NCBI GenBank assembly: GCA_012729765.1
Contig: JAAYCM010000088.1
Location: 1 to 64,000, forward strand
Direction of reading: 5' to 3'
Source of the DNA: Chloroflexota bacterium
Lineage (GTDB): Bacteria; Chloroflexota; Anaerolineae; Aggregatilineales; Aggregatilineaceae
Length of the DNA: 64,000 nt
Part shown: in pieces, positions 1-14,408 of the stretch
Layout of the letters: each line of letters starts with the position of its first letter
Position numbering within the stretch: position 1 is the first letter of the stretch
Notes under the pieces: generated by a model
Seen by the model: only the letters and a program-made list of their open reading frames with translations
Told to the model about the DNA's origin: nothing
Database searches by the model: none
Program-made: the position numbers and the translations under genes

Positions 1-206
1 AGGAAGAGGAGTTCGCGGAGCTGAAGGGCGAGCATGTGAGCGCCGCGTTTGGCAACGCGATCCGGTCCTACGTGCTGCACCCGTACCAGATGGTCAAGGA
101 TGCGCGCACCGGCCATGAGATGGGCAATACCCAGGCCGTGCTGGATGGCGATCTCGATGACTTCATGGAGGCCTATCTATCGTCGAAGGTCGGCGAGGCA
201 ACTTAA
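1..206 (+). CDS. prfB: Peptide chain release factor 2, C-terminal end (partial)
   Basis: The reading frame enters at base 3 and stops with TAA at 204-206, giving the last 67 residues of a class I release factor. The visible end contains [14 protein letters not shown], then [20 protein letters not shown] and a short tail ending GEAT. This matches the conserved end of RF2, which recognises UGA/UAA stop codons and releases the nascent chain at the ribosome. RF1 has a different C-terminal sequence, so RF2 is preferred. The GGQ and SPF motifs and the programmed frameshift site found in many prfB genes lie outside the window. No gene follows closely on the same transcript; a hairpin and a new promoter come next. 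Confidence 0.85.
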   Translation, partial: EEEFAELKGEHVSAAFGNAIRSYVLHPYQMVKDARTGHEMGNTQAVLDGDLDDFMEAYLSSKVGEAT

Positions 207-252
207 ACCATACCGCAGCGGTGAGCGCCTGCAAGCGGTCGAGAAAACACGC

Positions 253-302
253 AGAGGGTAGTGGCGGCGGGCGATCAGAGCCATGCCAGTTTGCTACCCT
301 CT
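253..302 (+). terminator. Hairpin downstream of prfB
   Basis: AGAGGGTAG at 253-261 pairs perfectly with CTACCCTCT at 294-302 around a GC-rich loop. It lies 47 bases after the prfB stop. There is no clear U-tract after it (CGCTTTGCC), so it is either a weak terminator or an mRNA 3'-end stabiliser. Confidence 0.4.
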
Positions 303-306
303 CGCT

Positions 307-335
307 TTGCCCGCTGCCTGGGAATAGCGTATAGT
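307..335 (+). promoter_or_regulatory. Candidate sigma-70 promoter of the CHAT gene
   Basis: TTGCCC at 307-312 and TATAGT at 330-335 are separated by 17 bp. The predicted start near 342 leaves a leader of about 75 bases before the ATG at 417. The same -35 variant is used at 42941-42946. Confidence 0.5.
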
Positions 336-416
336 CTGTGAGCTATTGTTACTTTTTGATAACTGCCCGTAAAATGGTTAGGGAATGATTTGAACCTCCA
401 TGCTAAGGGCATTTCC

Positions 417-2504
417 ATGAGCACAGAGCGAACATACCTGGACTTTGCGATCAGCATCGACGATCTGGGCGAGGGGCGCTACCGCTCGACGGTTTTGGAG
501 ATGCCGCTTGGTGAAGGACAGGCGCGGGTGTCGCACGAGTTCACCTTGCCGTTTGCCGAGGATGAGTTGGAACGCATCCTGGCGGTGCTGAGCGGGCGGC
601 AGCGTGTCTCCACCGGCGAGCGGAGCCAGCAGGCGCGCCGCTTTGGTGAGGCATTGTTTCGCGCGGTGTTCGGCGGCCCGGTCTACACCGTCTATTTCTC
701 CAGCCGGGATCGGGCGCGCGCGGCCAGCGGGCTGCGAATCAAACTCTCGCTGGAAAACGCCGGACGGCTGGCGACTATCCCCTGGGAGTTTCTGCGCGAT
801 CCCGGCGTAGACTTCCTGGCGCTCTCGCGCGCGACCCCGCTGGTACGCTATCCCCGCAGCCTGGTTATCCGCCCGCGCCCGGCCTTTAGCCCCCCGCTGC
901 GCGTGCTGGTGATGGTGTCCAGCCCATCGGACCTGGAGCCGGTCGATGTGCAGACCGAGTGGAATAACCTGCTGGCGGCGACCGAGAATTTGCGCGCGCG
1001 CGGGATGCTGGAACTGGAGCTGCTCGATGATGCGTCGCTGCGCACGCTCCAGCGGCGGCTGCGCACCGGCGAGTATCACGTCTTCCACTATATCGGGCAC
1101 AGCATGTTCGACCCGTTGACCGGGCAGGGGATGCTGGCGCTGGAAGACCCCTTCGGCGAAAACAGCAGCTTTCCGGTGCGCGGCGAAGACCTGGCACGCG
1201 AGCTGAGCGAGGAAAACGCGATCCGGCTGGTGGTGCTCAACTCGTGCCAGAGCGGGGCAGAAGTGCGCGACGATCCCTTCGCCGGGATCGCCAGCAGCAG
1301 CGTCGCACGTGGGATTCCGGCGGTCGTGGCGATGCAGTACGTCATCAGCGAGCAGGCCGCCGGCGCGTTCTCTGAGGAATTTTACCGGGCGGTCGCGGAA
1401 GGGCTGCCGGTCGATGCGGCGGTATCTGAGGCGCGGCGCGCCATCGGCCATGCCACCGGCGGGATCGAATGGGCGACGCCGGTGCTGTATATGCGCGCGG
1501 CGGACGGGATGCTGTTCGATTTTGGGCGGGGCGAAGCAGAGACAGAACGACCCGTCCGGCGCACGGCGCTGCTGGCCGGGATCGGCGGGGTGGTGCTGCT
1601 CGCCCTGGCGCTGCTCGGATTTTTGATCTGGCGCGCTTCTGAGGATGATCCGCCGCCATCGCCCGAGGGCGATCTGGTGATCGAAAGCATCCGGCTCGAA
1701 CCCCGGCGACCGATTCTGGGGCGCAAGACGTTCTTTCAGGTGACGGTGCGGAACGATGGCAGCGAGCCGGTAGGCGGCTTCGGCTACGATCTGCGCGGGA
1801 ATGTGCTGGACGCGGAGCCGAGCTTTCGCGGCGAGGTCGCGCCGATCAGCCCCGGCGACTCGGCGACGATCTGGATTCCGCACGTCTACAGTTGGTGGGG
1901 GCCGTTCACGGCGCTGCTGCGGATCGATATCGATAACGTGGTGGCTGAGACGGACGAGTTCAATAACATCGCCCATCACCCGGTCGTGATCGACCGCGCG
2001 CCGTTCGAGATCACGTTCGAGGAGCTGCCGGACGGCGCGAACGTGGACGAATCGATGCCGCTGCCGGATGCAGCCTATGAACCCTGGGGCTTCCGGCTGG
2101 GGGCGGTGCCGCCGGATGGCGAGGGCTGTGCCGAAGCGGTGCTGTGGATCATGGTTGAGGGTAACGAGCGCTACCTGAGCACCGGCCTGCCCGATGATCC
2201 GGCGGCCTGCAACGATGGCGGGCTGGAAGTCGTGCTGAACTATGGGCCGGTTTCTGGCGTGGTGACGAGCTTCGAAGCTGCCGGGGAAGGTGAGTACAGC
2301 CTGGTCGCGTTTGGCAAAAACGGCGACACGCTTGATCTGGTGGCCGACCGGCTGTCGGCAGGTGAGCAGGAACTGGAGATCTCCGGCGGGTTCCCGACCC
2401 GGCTGGAAGTCGCGCGCGCCGTCTGGCAGGGAGTTGTCGGCACGCCCACGCAGATTACAGCGGTCGCGCTGCTGGAACCGGTCCCGGTCCGCCCCTGGGA
2501 TTAA
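417..2504 (+). CDS. CHAT-domain caspase-like protein with TM and CARDB-like extracellular part
   Basis: A 695-residue protein. The ATG at 417 is chosen because AAGGG sits 7 bases upstream; a TTG at 390 in the same frame is the alternative. Residues 70-370 form a CHAT domain (caspase HetF-associated with TPRs, clan CD protease fold). The predicted catalytic histidine is H228 in HYIGH and the cysteine is C277 in LNSCQSG. A hydrophobic segment at about 384-406 should be a single membrane span. Residues 415-525 resemble a CARDB cell-adhesion beta-sandwich; the last 170 residues are beta-rich and unrecognised. The layout predicts a cytoplasmic protease domain joined to an extracytoplasmic sensor or adhesion module. 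CHAT proteins act in programmed proteolysis and in defence or conflict systems, but no known effector lies beside this gene. Substrate unknown. Confidence 0.8.
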   Translation: MSTERTYLDFAISIDDLGEGRYRSTVLEMPLGEGQARVSHEFTLPFAEDELERILAVLSGRQRVSTGERSQQARRFGEALFRAVFGGPVYTVYFSSRDRARAASGLRIKLSLENAGRLATIPWEFLRDPGVDFLALSRATPLVRYPRSLVIRPRPAFSPPLRVLVMVSSPSDLEPVDVQTEWNNLLAATENLRARGMLELELLDDASLRTLQRRLRTGEYHVFHYIGHSMFDPLTGQGMLALEDPFGENSSFPVRGEDLARELSEENAIRLVVLNSCQSGAEVRDDPFAGIASSSVARGIPAVVAMQYVISEQAAGAFSEEFYRAVAEGLPVDAAVSEARRAIGHATGGIEWATPVLYMRAADGMLFDFGRGEAETERPVRRTALLAGIGGVVLLALALLGFLIWRASEDDPPPSPEGDLVIESIRLEPRRPILGRKTFFQVTVRNDGSEPVGGFGYDLRGNVLDAEPSFRGEVAPISPGDSATIWIPHVYSWWGPFTALLRIDIDNVVAETDEFNNIAHHPVVIDRAPFEITFEELPDGANVDESMPLPDAAYEPWGFRLGAVPPDGEGCAEAVLWIMVEGNERYLSTGLPDDPAACNDGGLEVVLNYGPVSGVVTSFEAAGEGEYSLVAFGKNGDTLDLVADRLSAGEQELEISGGFPTRLEVARAVWQGVVGTPTQITAVALLEPVPVRPWD

Positions 2505-2557
2505 GCCTTTGGCGACGGGCCTGGGGCCATGTTACAATCACCAATGTAAGCAAATGC

Positions 2558-2585
2558 TTGACTTTGTATCGGGGTTTGCTATAAT
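2558..2585 (+). promoter_or_regulatory. Strong sigma-70 promoter of rpoC
   Basis: TTGACT at 2558-2563 and a perfect TATAAT at 2580-2585, spacer 16 bp. Transcription should start near 2592, giving a leader of about 275 bases before the rpoC TTG at 2867. Confidence 0.75.
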
Positions 2586-2658
2586 TACTACTTGGCAAAA
2601 TCGCGGTTGCAGATAGCCAAATCCGGGTAGTCAGGCGTGCGGTGGTGCAAACGGAATC

Positions 2659-2731
2659 TTTCCTCTGGCGATGCAATGAGGAAACGTCAGAGCGCTGAAA
2701 CAATTGTTTCATGCGCTGTTTTTGCTTTTAG
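2659..2731 (+). promoter_or_regulatory. Two tandem hairpins in the rpoC leader, possible attenuator
   Basis: First hairpin: TTTCCTC (2659-2665) pairs with GAGGAAA (2678-2684). Second hairpin (2691-2717): AGCGCTGAAACAA pairs with TTGTTTCATGCGCT with one bulged base, and contains the 16-base palindrome TGAAACAATTGTTTCA. A T-rich stretch (GTTTTTGCTTTTAG, 2718-2731) follows directly, so the second hairpin looks like an intrinsic terminator inside the leader. It could alternatively terminate readthrough or, as DNA, bind a dimeric repressor. Confidence 0.5.
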
Positions 2732-2866
2732 CCGGGGCACCCCAGTCTGATTGACGCCGTTGTGATCAGCGATCAACGCTCCACTTTCTGTTGTTCCGTT
2801 GTCTAGCATTTGGACCGACTCCAGTTGGATAGTAAGTAAGTACCCGAGCGCAGAGGAGGGCACGCC

Positions 2867-7690
<4,824 letters not shown>

Positions 7691-7717
7691 ACTTCAGTCC
7701 TGAGCACAGCTACAAAC

Positions 7718-7755
7718 GGGCGAAGGCCATCATATCCGGCTTTCGCCCATTTTTT
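7718..7755 (+). terminator. Intrinsic terminator of rpoC
   Basis: GGGCGAAGGCC (from 7718) pairs with GGCTTTCGCCC (to 7748) with one G-U pair, followed by six T residues at 7750-7755. It lies 28 bases after the rpoC stop, between convergent genes. Confidence 0.85.
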
Positions 7756-7767
7756 GATTCACGGTGA

Positions 7768-9234
7768 TCAGCTCTTGGGCGCGTTCTTCAGATAGAGATA
7801 GACCGGACGCGGCTGCCACTGGTGGTTGACCATGCCATAGGCGGCTTTGGGATCGCCCTGGTCGATCGCGCCGATTAGCGTGCTGAAGTTGAGATTCCAC
7901 AGGATCATCGGCCCCAGGTAGGGGCGATCCTGGCCGAGCTGGAAGGCGCGCAGGGTGTAATCGGCCTGCTGCCACTGGTCGATATGGCCGAGGTAGTCAT
8001 CCCCGGCGGGATCAGGGGGCGGGCCGCCACCGGTGGTTTGCAGCCCGTCGAAGGTGGCCCAGCCGAACTCGGTCGTCCACAACTGCGCGTTGGCGTGGCC
8101 GTTGGCGACCATGATCGCGCGGTAGTCTTCGATGGTGTCCAGGAAGAAGAACTGCGGCCTGTCGTCCCAGCCGCGCGTGCCGCCGTCACAGCAGCGGGTT
8201 TCGGGCGGGTTGGCCCAGCCGTAGGGATGGATGCCGACCGCGACATTCTGCCCATAGCTGGCCAGCCCGGCGTCGTATAGCTGCTGGAGCCATACGCGGT
8301 CGTCGGCGGACCACTGCGAGTCGCCGGTGGGGGCGGGCGCGGCGGTGATCACGACGATCTCCGGCGAGAAGCTGTAGATCGCGTCGAAGGCCGGGCGGAA
8401 GTAGCGCATATACTCCGCGCCGGTCATCGGGTGGCCGTACCACTCGCGCTCCAGATTCGGCTCGTTCCAGACCTCGACCGCGCTGATATAGGGCTGGCCG
8501 AAAACATCCACGCCGACCTGCTCCAGCGTGCCCCGGATAAAGCTCGCCAGCAGTTCCGGGTCACGCGGCGGCCCGGCCTCGCGCAGGGAACCATCCGGCC
8601 CCCGGTCGCGTGCCCAGCCGGGCGCTTTGGCGACGCTGATCATCACGCGCAGGCCGTCGGTGTGGGCGCGCTGGATGTACTGGCGCAGCATGTAGAATTC
8701 GGGCGTATAGTGGCCGGGCGCGGTTTCGAGCACGCCCCAATTGAACTGGAGCTTCAGCCAGCCGATGCCCAGCTCGCGCACGCGCCCCAGCACGAGATCG
8801 TACTCGTGGCTGTCGATGTGCGGGTGAATCTGGACGCCCATCAGGTCGCCGTTCAGGCCGGGCAGGGGCGTCGGACTTGGCCCGGCAGTCGGGACGGATG
8901 TCGGCGGCAGGGTCGGCGGGACGCGTGTCTCGGTCGGGATCAGGGTGTGATCGGGGCCGACCAGCGGGCCATAGGTCACACCGGGTGGGATGGTCGGCGG
9001 CTGGGTGGCCGCTGCCGAAGGCGTCACGGTCGGCGGGGTGGTTGGCGTGAGCGATGGCGACGGGCTGGGCGTAGCGGTCGGCAGCGGAGTCGCCGTCGGC
9101 GCGGCGGCGATGGTCACGGCTTCCTGGGTCGGCGTGACATACACCGGCACGGGCGTCTGCTCACCGCAGGCCGCCAGCACAAAAATCGCCGCCAGGGCGA
9201 TCAGGAACAGGGCTGTCAGGTTGCGTTGCTTCAT
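7768..9234 (-). CDS. Secreted lipoprotein with glycoside hydrolase (clan GH-A) fold
   Basis: A 488-residue protein beginning with a lipoprotein signal peptide (MKQRNLTALFLIALAAIF, lipobox LAAC), so it should be lipid-anchored outside the membrane. Residues 30-125 are a Pro/Thr/Ser-rich linker. The rest resembles a TIM-barrel glycosidase of clan GH-A (GH5/GH39-like). EVWNEPNL carries the expected acid/base glutamate, and TTEFGW near residue 390 carries a plausible nucleophile glutamate. A double cysteine (RCCDGG) lies in a loop before it. Substrate is unknown; beta-linked polysaccharide is a reasonable guess from the fold. The gene is convergent with rpoC and appears to be a single transcription unit. 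It could instead be a non-catalytic sugar-binding relative. Confidence 0.75.
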   Translation of the reverse strand: MKQRNLTALFLIALAAIFVLAACGEQTPVPVYVTPTQEAVTIAAAPTATPLPTATPSPSPSLTPTTPPTVTPSAAATQPPTIPPGVTYGPLVGPDHTLIPTETRVPPTLPPTSVPTAGPSPTPLPGLNGDLMGVQIHPHIDSHEYDLVLGRVRELGIGWLKLQFNWGVLETAPGHYTPEFYMLRQYIQRAHTDGLRVMISVAKAPGWARDRGPDGSLREAGPPRDPELLASFIRGTLEQVGVDVFGQPYISAVEVWNEPNLEREWYGHPMTGAEYMRYFRPAFDAIYSFSPEIVVITAAPAPTGDSQWSADDRVWLQQLYDAGLASYGQNVAVGIHPYGWANPPETRCCDGGTRGWDDRPQFFFLDTIEDYRAIMVANGHANAQLWTTEFGWATFDGLQTTGGGPPPDPAGDDYLGHIDQWQQADYTLRAFQLGQDRPYLGPMILWNLNFSTLIGAIDQGDPKAAYGMVNHQWQPRPVYLYLKNAPKS

Positions 9235-9302
9235 AGGCGAGAATCTAGCACAAACCGGAGGGGATAACGATGAGAGTTTGATCAGTATCCCCGAATAGAG
9301 AC

Positions 9303-9337
9303 GGCAGGCCCGCCATGCATATTCGCGCGGGCCTGCC
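9303..9337 (-). terminator. GC-rich hairpin after the potassium-transporter gene
   Basis: GGCAGGCCCGC (9303-9313) and GCGGGCCTGCC (9327-9337) are perfect 11-base complements, lying 13 bases beyond the stop of the minus-strand gene. No T-run follows, so it may be a factor-assisted terminator or 3' stabiliser. Confidence 0.5.
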
Positions 9338-9349
9338 CGGAAAGCCAGA

Positions 9350-11317
9350 TTAGCGGTGTCCCTTGCGCCGGCCCATTCCCCGCTGGCGCTCGCCGGCCTT
9401 GATTTCCTTCAGCTTGGTGTGAATCTGGTAGGGCACGCTGGTCACGATGACATTGTCCATGCGGCTGAGCGCAAGATTGAACAGCACGGCGGTGTTCTGG
9501 TGCAGCGCCTGCTCCCAGTAGGTATCCATCGCCAGGTGGCCCATGATGACATGGACGAAACCGCCCGGCTCCTCTTCCTGAAGCTGCTCGATATACCTGC
9601 GCATGGGATCGGCCAGCAGCCGGTAGGGTGAGGGGACGATTACCAGCTCGCCCTCGCCAATGCGCTGCTGCCATTTCTGGCGCACCACTTCGACCTTGTC
9701 GGGGTTGAGGCCGACATGCACCGCGCGCCAGGGGTGGCCGAGCGACTTGGCGAAGTTGACCATCCGCACCGTTTCGGCGTGCACGTCGTCCACCAGGATC
9801 AGGGTTTGCACCGGGCGCGGGCTGACATCGACCGGGACCCCGGTCAGGCTGAGCGCCGCCGCGACGCGCCGGTAGTGGCGGTGGATGCGGAAGAAGATGT
9901 AGACCAGCAGCGGGATCAGCACGATTACGAACCACGCGCCGCTGGTGAACTTGGTCACCGCAAAGACCATCATTACCACGCCGGTGCACAGCGCGCCAAA
10001 AGCGCTGATCGCCAGCTTCAGCCGCCAGTTCGGATCATATGTGATCGGCGCTTCGCGGCCCTGGACCACTTCACCCGGCTTCAGCCGCCCGACGCCGCGC
10101 AGATGCACGACCATGCCGATCTGCGAGATGGTAAAGCTGAGGAACACGCCGATGGCGTAGAGCGGGATCAGAAACGTGGTGCGGGCGTCGGCTACCGCCA
10201 CCAGGATCGACGCCAGCAGGGCCAGCCCGACGATGCCCCACGAAAAGACCAGCCGCCCGCCGCGATAAGTGAGCTGGCGCGGCAGAAAGCCATCGCTGGC
10301 GGCCAGCGCGGCCAGGCGTGGGAACCCGGCGTAGCTAGTGTTGGCGGCCATCAGCAGGATCAGGGCCGTGCCGGCCAGCACGAGCAGGTAGAACGGGCTG
10401 TTCTCGCCAAAGACCGTGCGCCCGATCTGCGAGATAACCGTCTCGTTTTCGCTGGGAAGGGCGGCGATCTGGTGCGCCATCAGGGTAACGCCCAGGAAAA
10501 GCACGACCAGGATGCCGCTCATCCACAGCAGAGTGGTCGCTGCGTTGCGGCTGCGCGGCTCTTTGAAGGCCGTGATCCCGTTCGAGATCGCTTCGATGCC
10601 GGTCAGGGCAGCGCTACCGCTGGAGAAGGCACGCAGGACCAGGAACAGGGTGAGGGCCTGCGCCCCCTCATGGACCGGCTCAACGTCGGTCACGGTGGGC
10701 AGATCGCCGAGCAGGGCGCGAATCAGGCCGGTGCCCAGGGTCAGGATCATGGTGCCGAGGAAGAAATAGGTCGGGATGGCGAAAATCCGCCCGCTCTCGG
10801 TCACACCGCGCAGGTTGATGATGGTGATGATGAAGATGACACCGATCGCGATCTCGATCCGGTAGGGCCGCAGCTCTGGGAAGCCGGACGTGATCTGCGC
10901 GACACCGGACGAAATACTCACGGCCACCGTCAGGATATAGTCGGTGAGCAGGGCCGCCCCGGCGATCTGCGCAGGAAGCTCACCCAGGTTGTCGCGGGCG
11001 ACGATATAGGCCCCGCCGCCGTTGGGATAGGCATAGATCGTCTGGCGATAGGAGATCGTCACAATGATCAGCAGGAGCGCAATCGCAACGGCAACCGGGA
11101 TCGAGATGCCCAGTGTCGAAGCGCCGAGGCCGGCCAGCGCCAGCACGATCAGGATTTCCTCGGTCGCGTAGGCGGTCGAGGAGAGCGCGTCGGACGCAAA
11201 GACGGCCAGCGCGATCGGCTTACTCAGGCGCTCCTCGGCCAATGCCTGGGTCTGGAGCGGTTTGCCCAGGATAAATCGCTTGAGCGAGAACTTGTTTTCG
11301 GTCTGTGTCGATGCCAT
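9350..11317 (-). CDS. kimA: KimA-type (YdaO-like) APC-family potassium transporter
   Basis: A 655-residue APC-superfamily permease with about 12 membrane segments in residues 30-455, then a cytoplasmic USP-like domain of about 190 residues. The N-terminus (SLKRFILGKPLQTQA, ASDALSSTAYATEEIL), the YPNGGGAYIVARDNLGE stretch and FSSGSAALTGIEAISN closely follow Bacillus KimA, a high-affinity K+/H+ symporter inhibited by c-di-AMP through its cytoplasmic domain. The family also contains uncharacterised amino-acid permeases, so the substrate is an inference. Two DarA/PstA-type c-di-AMP receptors are encoded at 56.0-56.6 kb, consistent with c-di-AMP control in this organism. I could not recognise a ydaO-type riboswitch in the 260 bases upstream. 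The gene is monocistronic, with a hairpin on each side. Confidence 0.82.
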   Translation of the reverse strand: MASTQTENKFSLKRFILGKPLQTQALAEERLSKPIALAVFASDALSSTAYATEEILIVLALAGLGASTLGISIPVAVAIALLLIIVTISYRQTIYAYPNGGGAYIVARDNLGELPAQIAGAALLTDYILTVAVSISSGVAQITSGFPELRPYRIEIAIGVIFIITIINLRGVTESGRIFAIPTYFFLGTMILTLGTGLIRALLGDLPTVTDVEPVHEGAQALTLFLVLRAFSSGSAALTGIEAISNGITAFKEPRSRNAATTLLWMSGILVVLFLGVTLMAHQIAALPSENETVISQIGRTVFGENSPFYLLVLAGTALILLMAANTSYAGFPRLAALAASDGFLPRQLTYRGGRLVFSWGIVGLALLASILVAVADARTTFLIPLYAIGVFLSFTISQIGMVVHLRGVGRLKPGEVVQGREAPITYDPNWRLKLAISAFGALCTGVVMMVFAVTKFTSGAWFVIVLIPLLVYIFFRIHRHYRRVAAALSLTGVPVDVSPRPVQTLILVDDVHAETVRMVNFAKSLGHPWRAVHVGLNPDKVEVVRQKWQQRIGEGELVIVPSPYRLLADPMRRYIEQLQEEEPGGFVHVIMGHLAMDTYWEQALHQNTAVLFNLALSRMDNVIVTSVPYQIHTKLKEIKAGERQRGMGRRKGHR

Positions 11318-11523
11318 AGTGACGCTTTTTCATCCTTTTGGCCAGGGAAACCTGCTGCAGGTTTGGTGGCCCAGTGGCGGGAAGCGCGCACAAATAACGC
11401 CGCAAGTCTGCGACGGAGCGATTCGATCTGGTACACAGAAACAAAATCTGACTATACCATTCTTTTGAAACGGTTTATAGGCCTAATGTTTAAGAAAGAT
11501 TATTTTTCGTGTTGAGGAATAAA

Positions 11524-11559
11524 TAAGAAAAGACGGGGCGACCCCCATCGGATCGCCCC
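11524..11559 (-). terminator. Intrinsic terminator of the kamA/ATP-grasp operon
   Basis: On the minus strand GGGGCGATC and GGTCGCCCC form a nine-base-pair stem (one G-U), followed by the T-rich tail GTCTTTTCTTA. It starts 24 bases after the ATP-grasp stop codon. Confidence 0.7.
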
Positions 11560-11582
11560 TGCGGATGGGGTAATCAGAGAAC

Positions 11583-12680
11583 TCAGCTGTCAGATACCAG
11601 TTCCTGGCGGGTCGCGGCGGCAGCAACGATGGCGTTGATCAACCGCTCATAGGTCCAGCCGATGCCGGTCGCCTGGATGCACAGGTCGCTGAAGCGCGGC
11701 GTCAGGCCGGGCAGGGGGTTGATCTCCAGGATGTAGGGCTTATCGTGGTTGTGCCGGTCGAGCCGGAAGTCCACGCGCGCGACATCCTTGCAGTCGGTGA
11801 CGCGGAACACCGCCGCCGCCAACATGTACAACTCCTGTTCCAGTTCGGGCGAGAGCGGGGCCGGGCAGAGATACTGGAACGTCTCGGCGGTGAGCTCCGT
11901 TTTCAACTGGTTGGTGTAGATGCCTTCGGCATACTGGTAGGCATCCAGATCGACTTCCAGCGGGGCGAGCATCGCCAGGCTGTCGGGAACGGGCTGCACA
12001 ACCGAGTGTTCGCTGAGCCGGCGTGCGGCAGTGGGGGGCATATTGCCGACCATGCCGACCGTTACCTCGCGCCCCTCGATATAGTGCTCGACCAGGATCG
12101 GCTGGTTGTAGAGCTGAATCTGCCTGCCGACCTGATCGCGCAGCTCGGCGACGGTCCGCACCACGCTTTCGGTGCTGACACCCATGCTGGTACCTTCGCG
12201 GCTGGGCTTGACGAACAGCGGGAAGCACAGCTCGCCGTTCGGACCGAGCAGGTCCGCATCAATCGGATCGTCGGCGCTCTCGAACACCTGAAACTCCGGC
12301 GTGGGCAGCCCGTGATAGAGCAGCACGCGCTTGGTCAGGGGTTTGTCGAGCGCCAGGGCCAGCGTCAGGACCTGGCTGCCGGTGTAGGGCAGGCGCAGCA
12401 TCTCCAGCACCGCCGGAATCTGCGCCTCGCGCCCATTACCGAAGTGGCCTTCGGCGATATTGAAGCACAAATCCGGCTGGTACGCTTCCAGCCGTTCGAT
12501 CAGGTTGTGCGGCGGCAGGATATTGGCCTCGAAGAACTGCGCTTCGTGGCCGCCACTTTGCAGGGCGGCCACAATGCTGTCGATGGTCTTCGGGCTGTCG
12601 AGGTCGTCCCACTGGTCTTCGGACATGCCTTCCCAGCGGGGCGCGTTGATTTTCAGGTTCGCAAGAACTGCGATTCGCAT
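11583..12680 (-). CDS. D-alanine-D-alanine ligase-like ATP-grasp enzyme
   Basis: A 365-residue ATP-grasp ligase of the Ddl family. The N-terminal domain carries CFNIAEGHFGNGREAQIP and YTGSQVLTLALALDKPLTKR, both Ddl-like. The ATP-grasp core has FPLFVKPSREGTSMGVS and ILVEHYIEGREVTVG. The magnesium-binding end, RVDFRLDR followed by LEINPLPGLTP, is intact, so it should be an active amino acid:amino acid ligase. It starts 26 bases after the lysine 2,3-aminomutase stop, and the two form an operon ending at a terminator. True Ddl is usually in a mur cluster; the pairing here suggests an amino-acid substrate other than D-alanine, for example the aminomutase product beta-lysine. That specificity is inference. 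Housekeeping Ddl remains possible. Confidence 0.75.
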   Translation of the reverse strand: MRIAVLANLKINAPRWEGMSEDQWDDLDSPKTIDSIVAALQSGGHEAQFFEANILPPHNLIERLEAYQPDLCFNIAEGHFGNGREAQIPAVLEMLRLPYTGSQVLTLALALDKPLTKRVLLYHGLPTPEFQVFESADDPIDADLLGPNGELCFPLFVKPSREGTSMGVSTESVVRTVAELRDQVGRQIQLYNQPILVEHYIEGREVTVGMVGNMPPTAARRLSEHSVVQPVPDSLAMLAPLEVDLDAYQYAEGIYTNQLKTELTAETFQYLCPAPLSPELEQELYMLAAAVFRVTDCKDVARVDFRLDRHNHDKPYILEINPLPGLTPRFSDLCIQATGIGWTYERLINAIVAAAATRQELVSDS

Positions 12681-12706
12681 CGTTGTCTCGTCTCCGGGCG
12701 CGAGCG

Positions 12707-14302
<1,596 letters not shown>

Positions 14303-14367
14303 GCTACTCTCCCATAGAACTTGCGACAGTCAGTTAGTCATACCGACGAACGTTATAGTATACTGAC

Positions 14368-14387
14368 AGCCTGGAGCTATCCAGGCT
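14368..14387. repeat. Hairpin, probable left end of the tnpB element
   Basis: AGCCTGG (14368-14374) and CCAGGCT (14381-14387) form a perfect stem with a six-base loop just before tnpB. IS200/IS605-type elements carry subterminal hairpins rather than terminal inverted repeats. It lies immediately upstream of a TATACT that could be the -10 of the divergent kamA operon, so the insertion may have altered that promoter. Confidence 0.45.
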
Positions 14388-14408
14388 CAGTCATGTTTGA
14401 GACAGGGA

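Noticed and set aside
11318-11520. Possible c-di-AMP (ydaO) riboswitch before the KimA-type gene
   Set aside because: I looked for the conserved GC-rich paired elements on the minus strand and could not recognise them; a covariance search would settle it.
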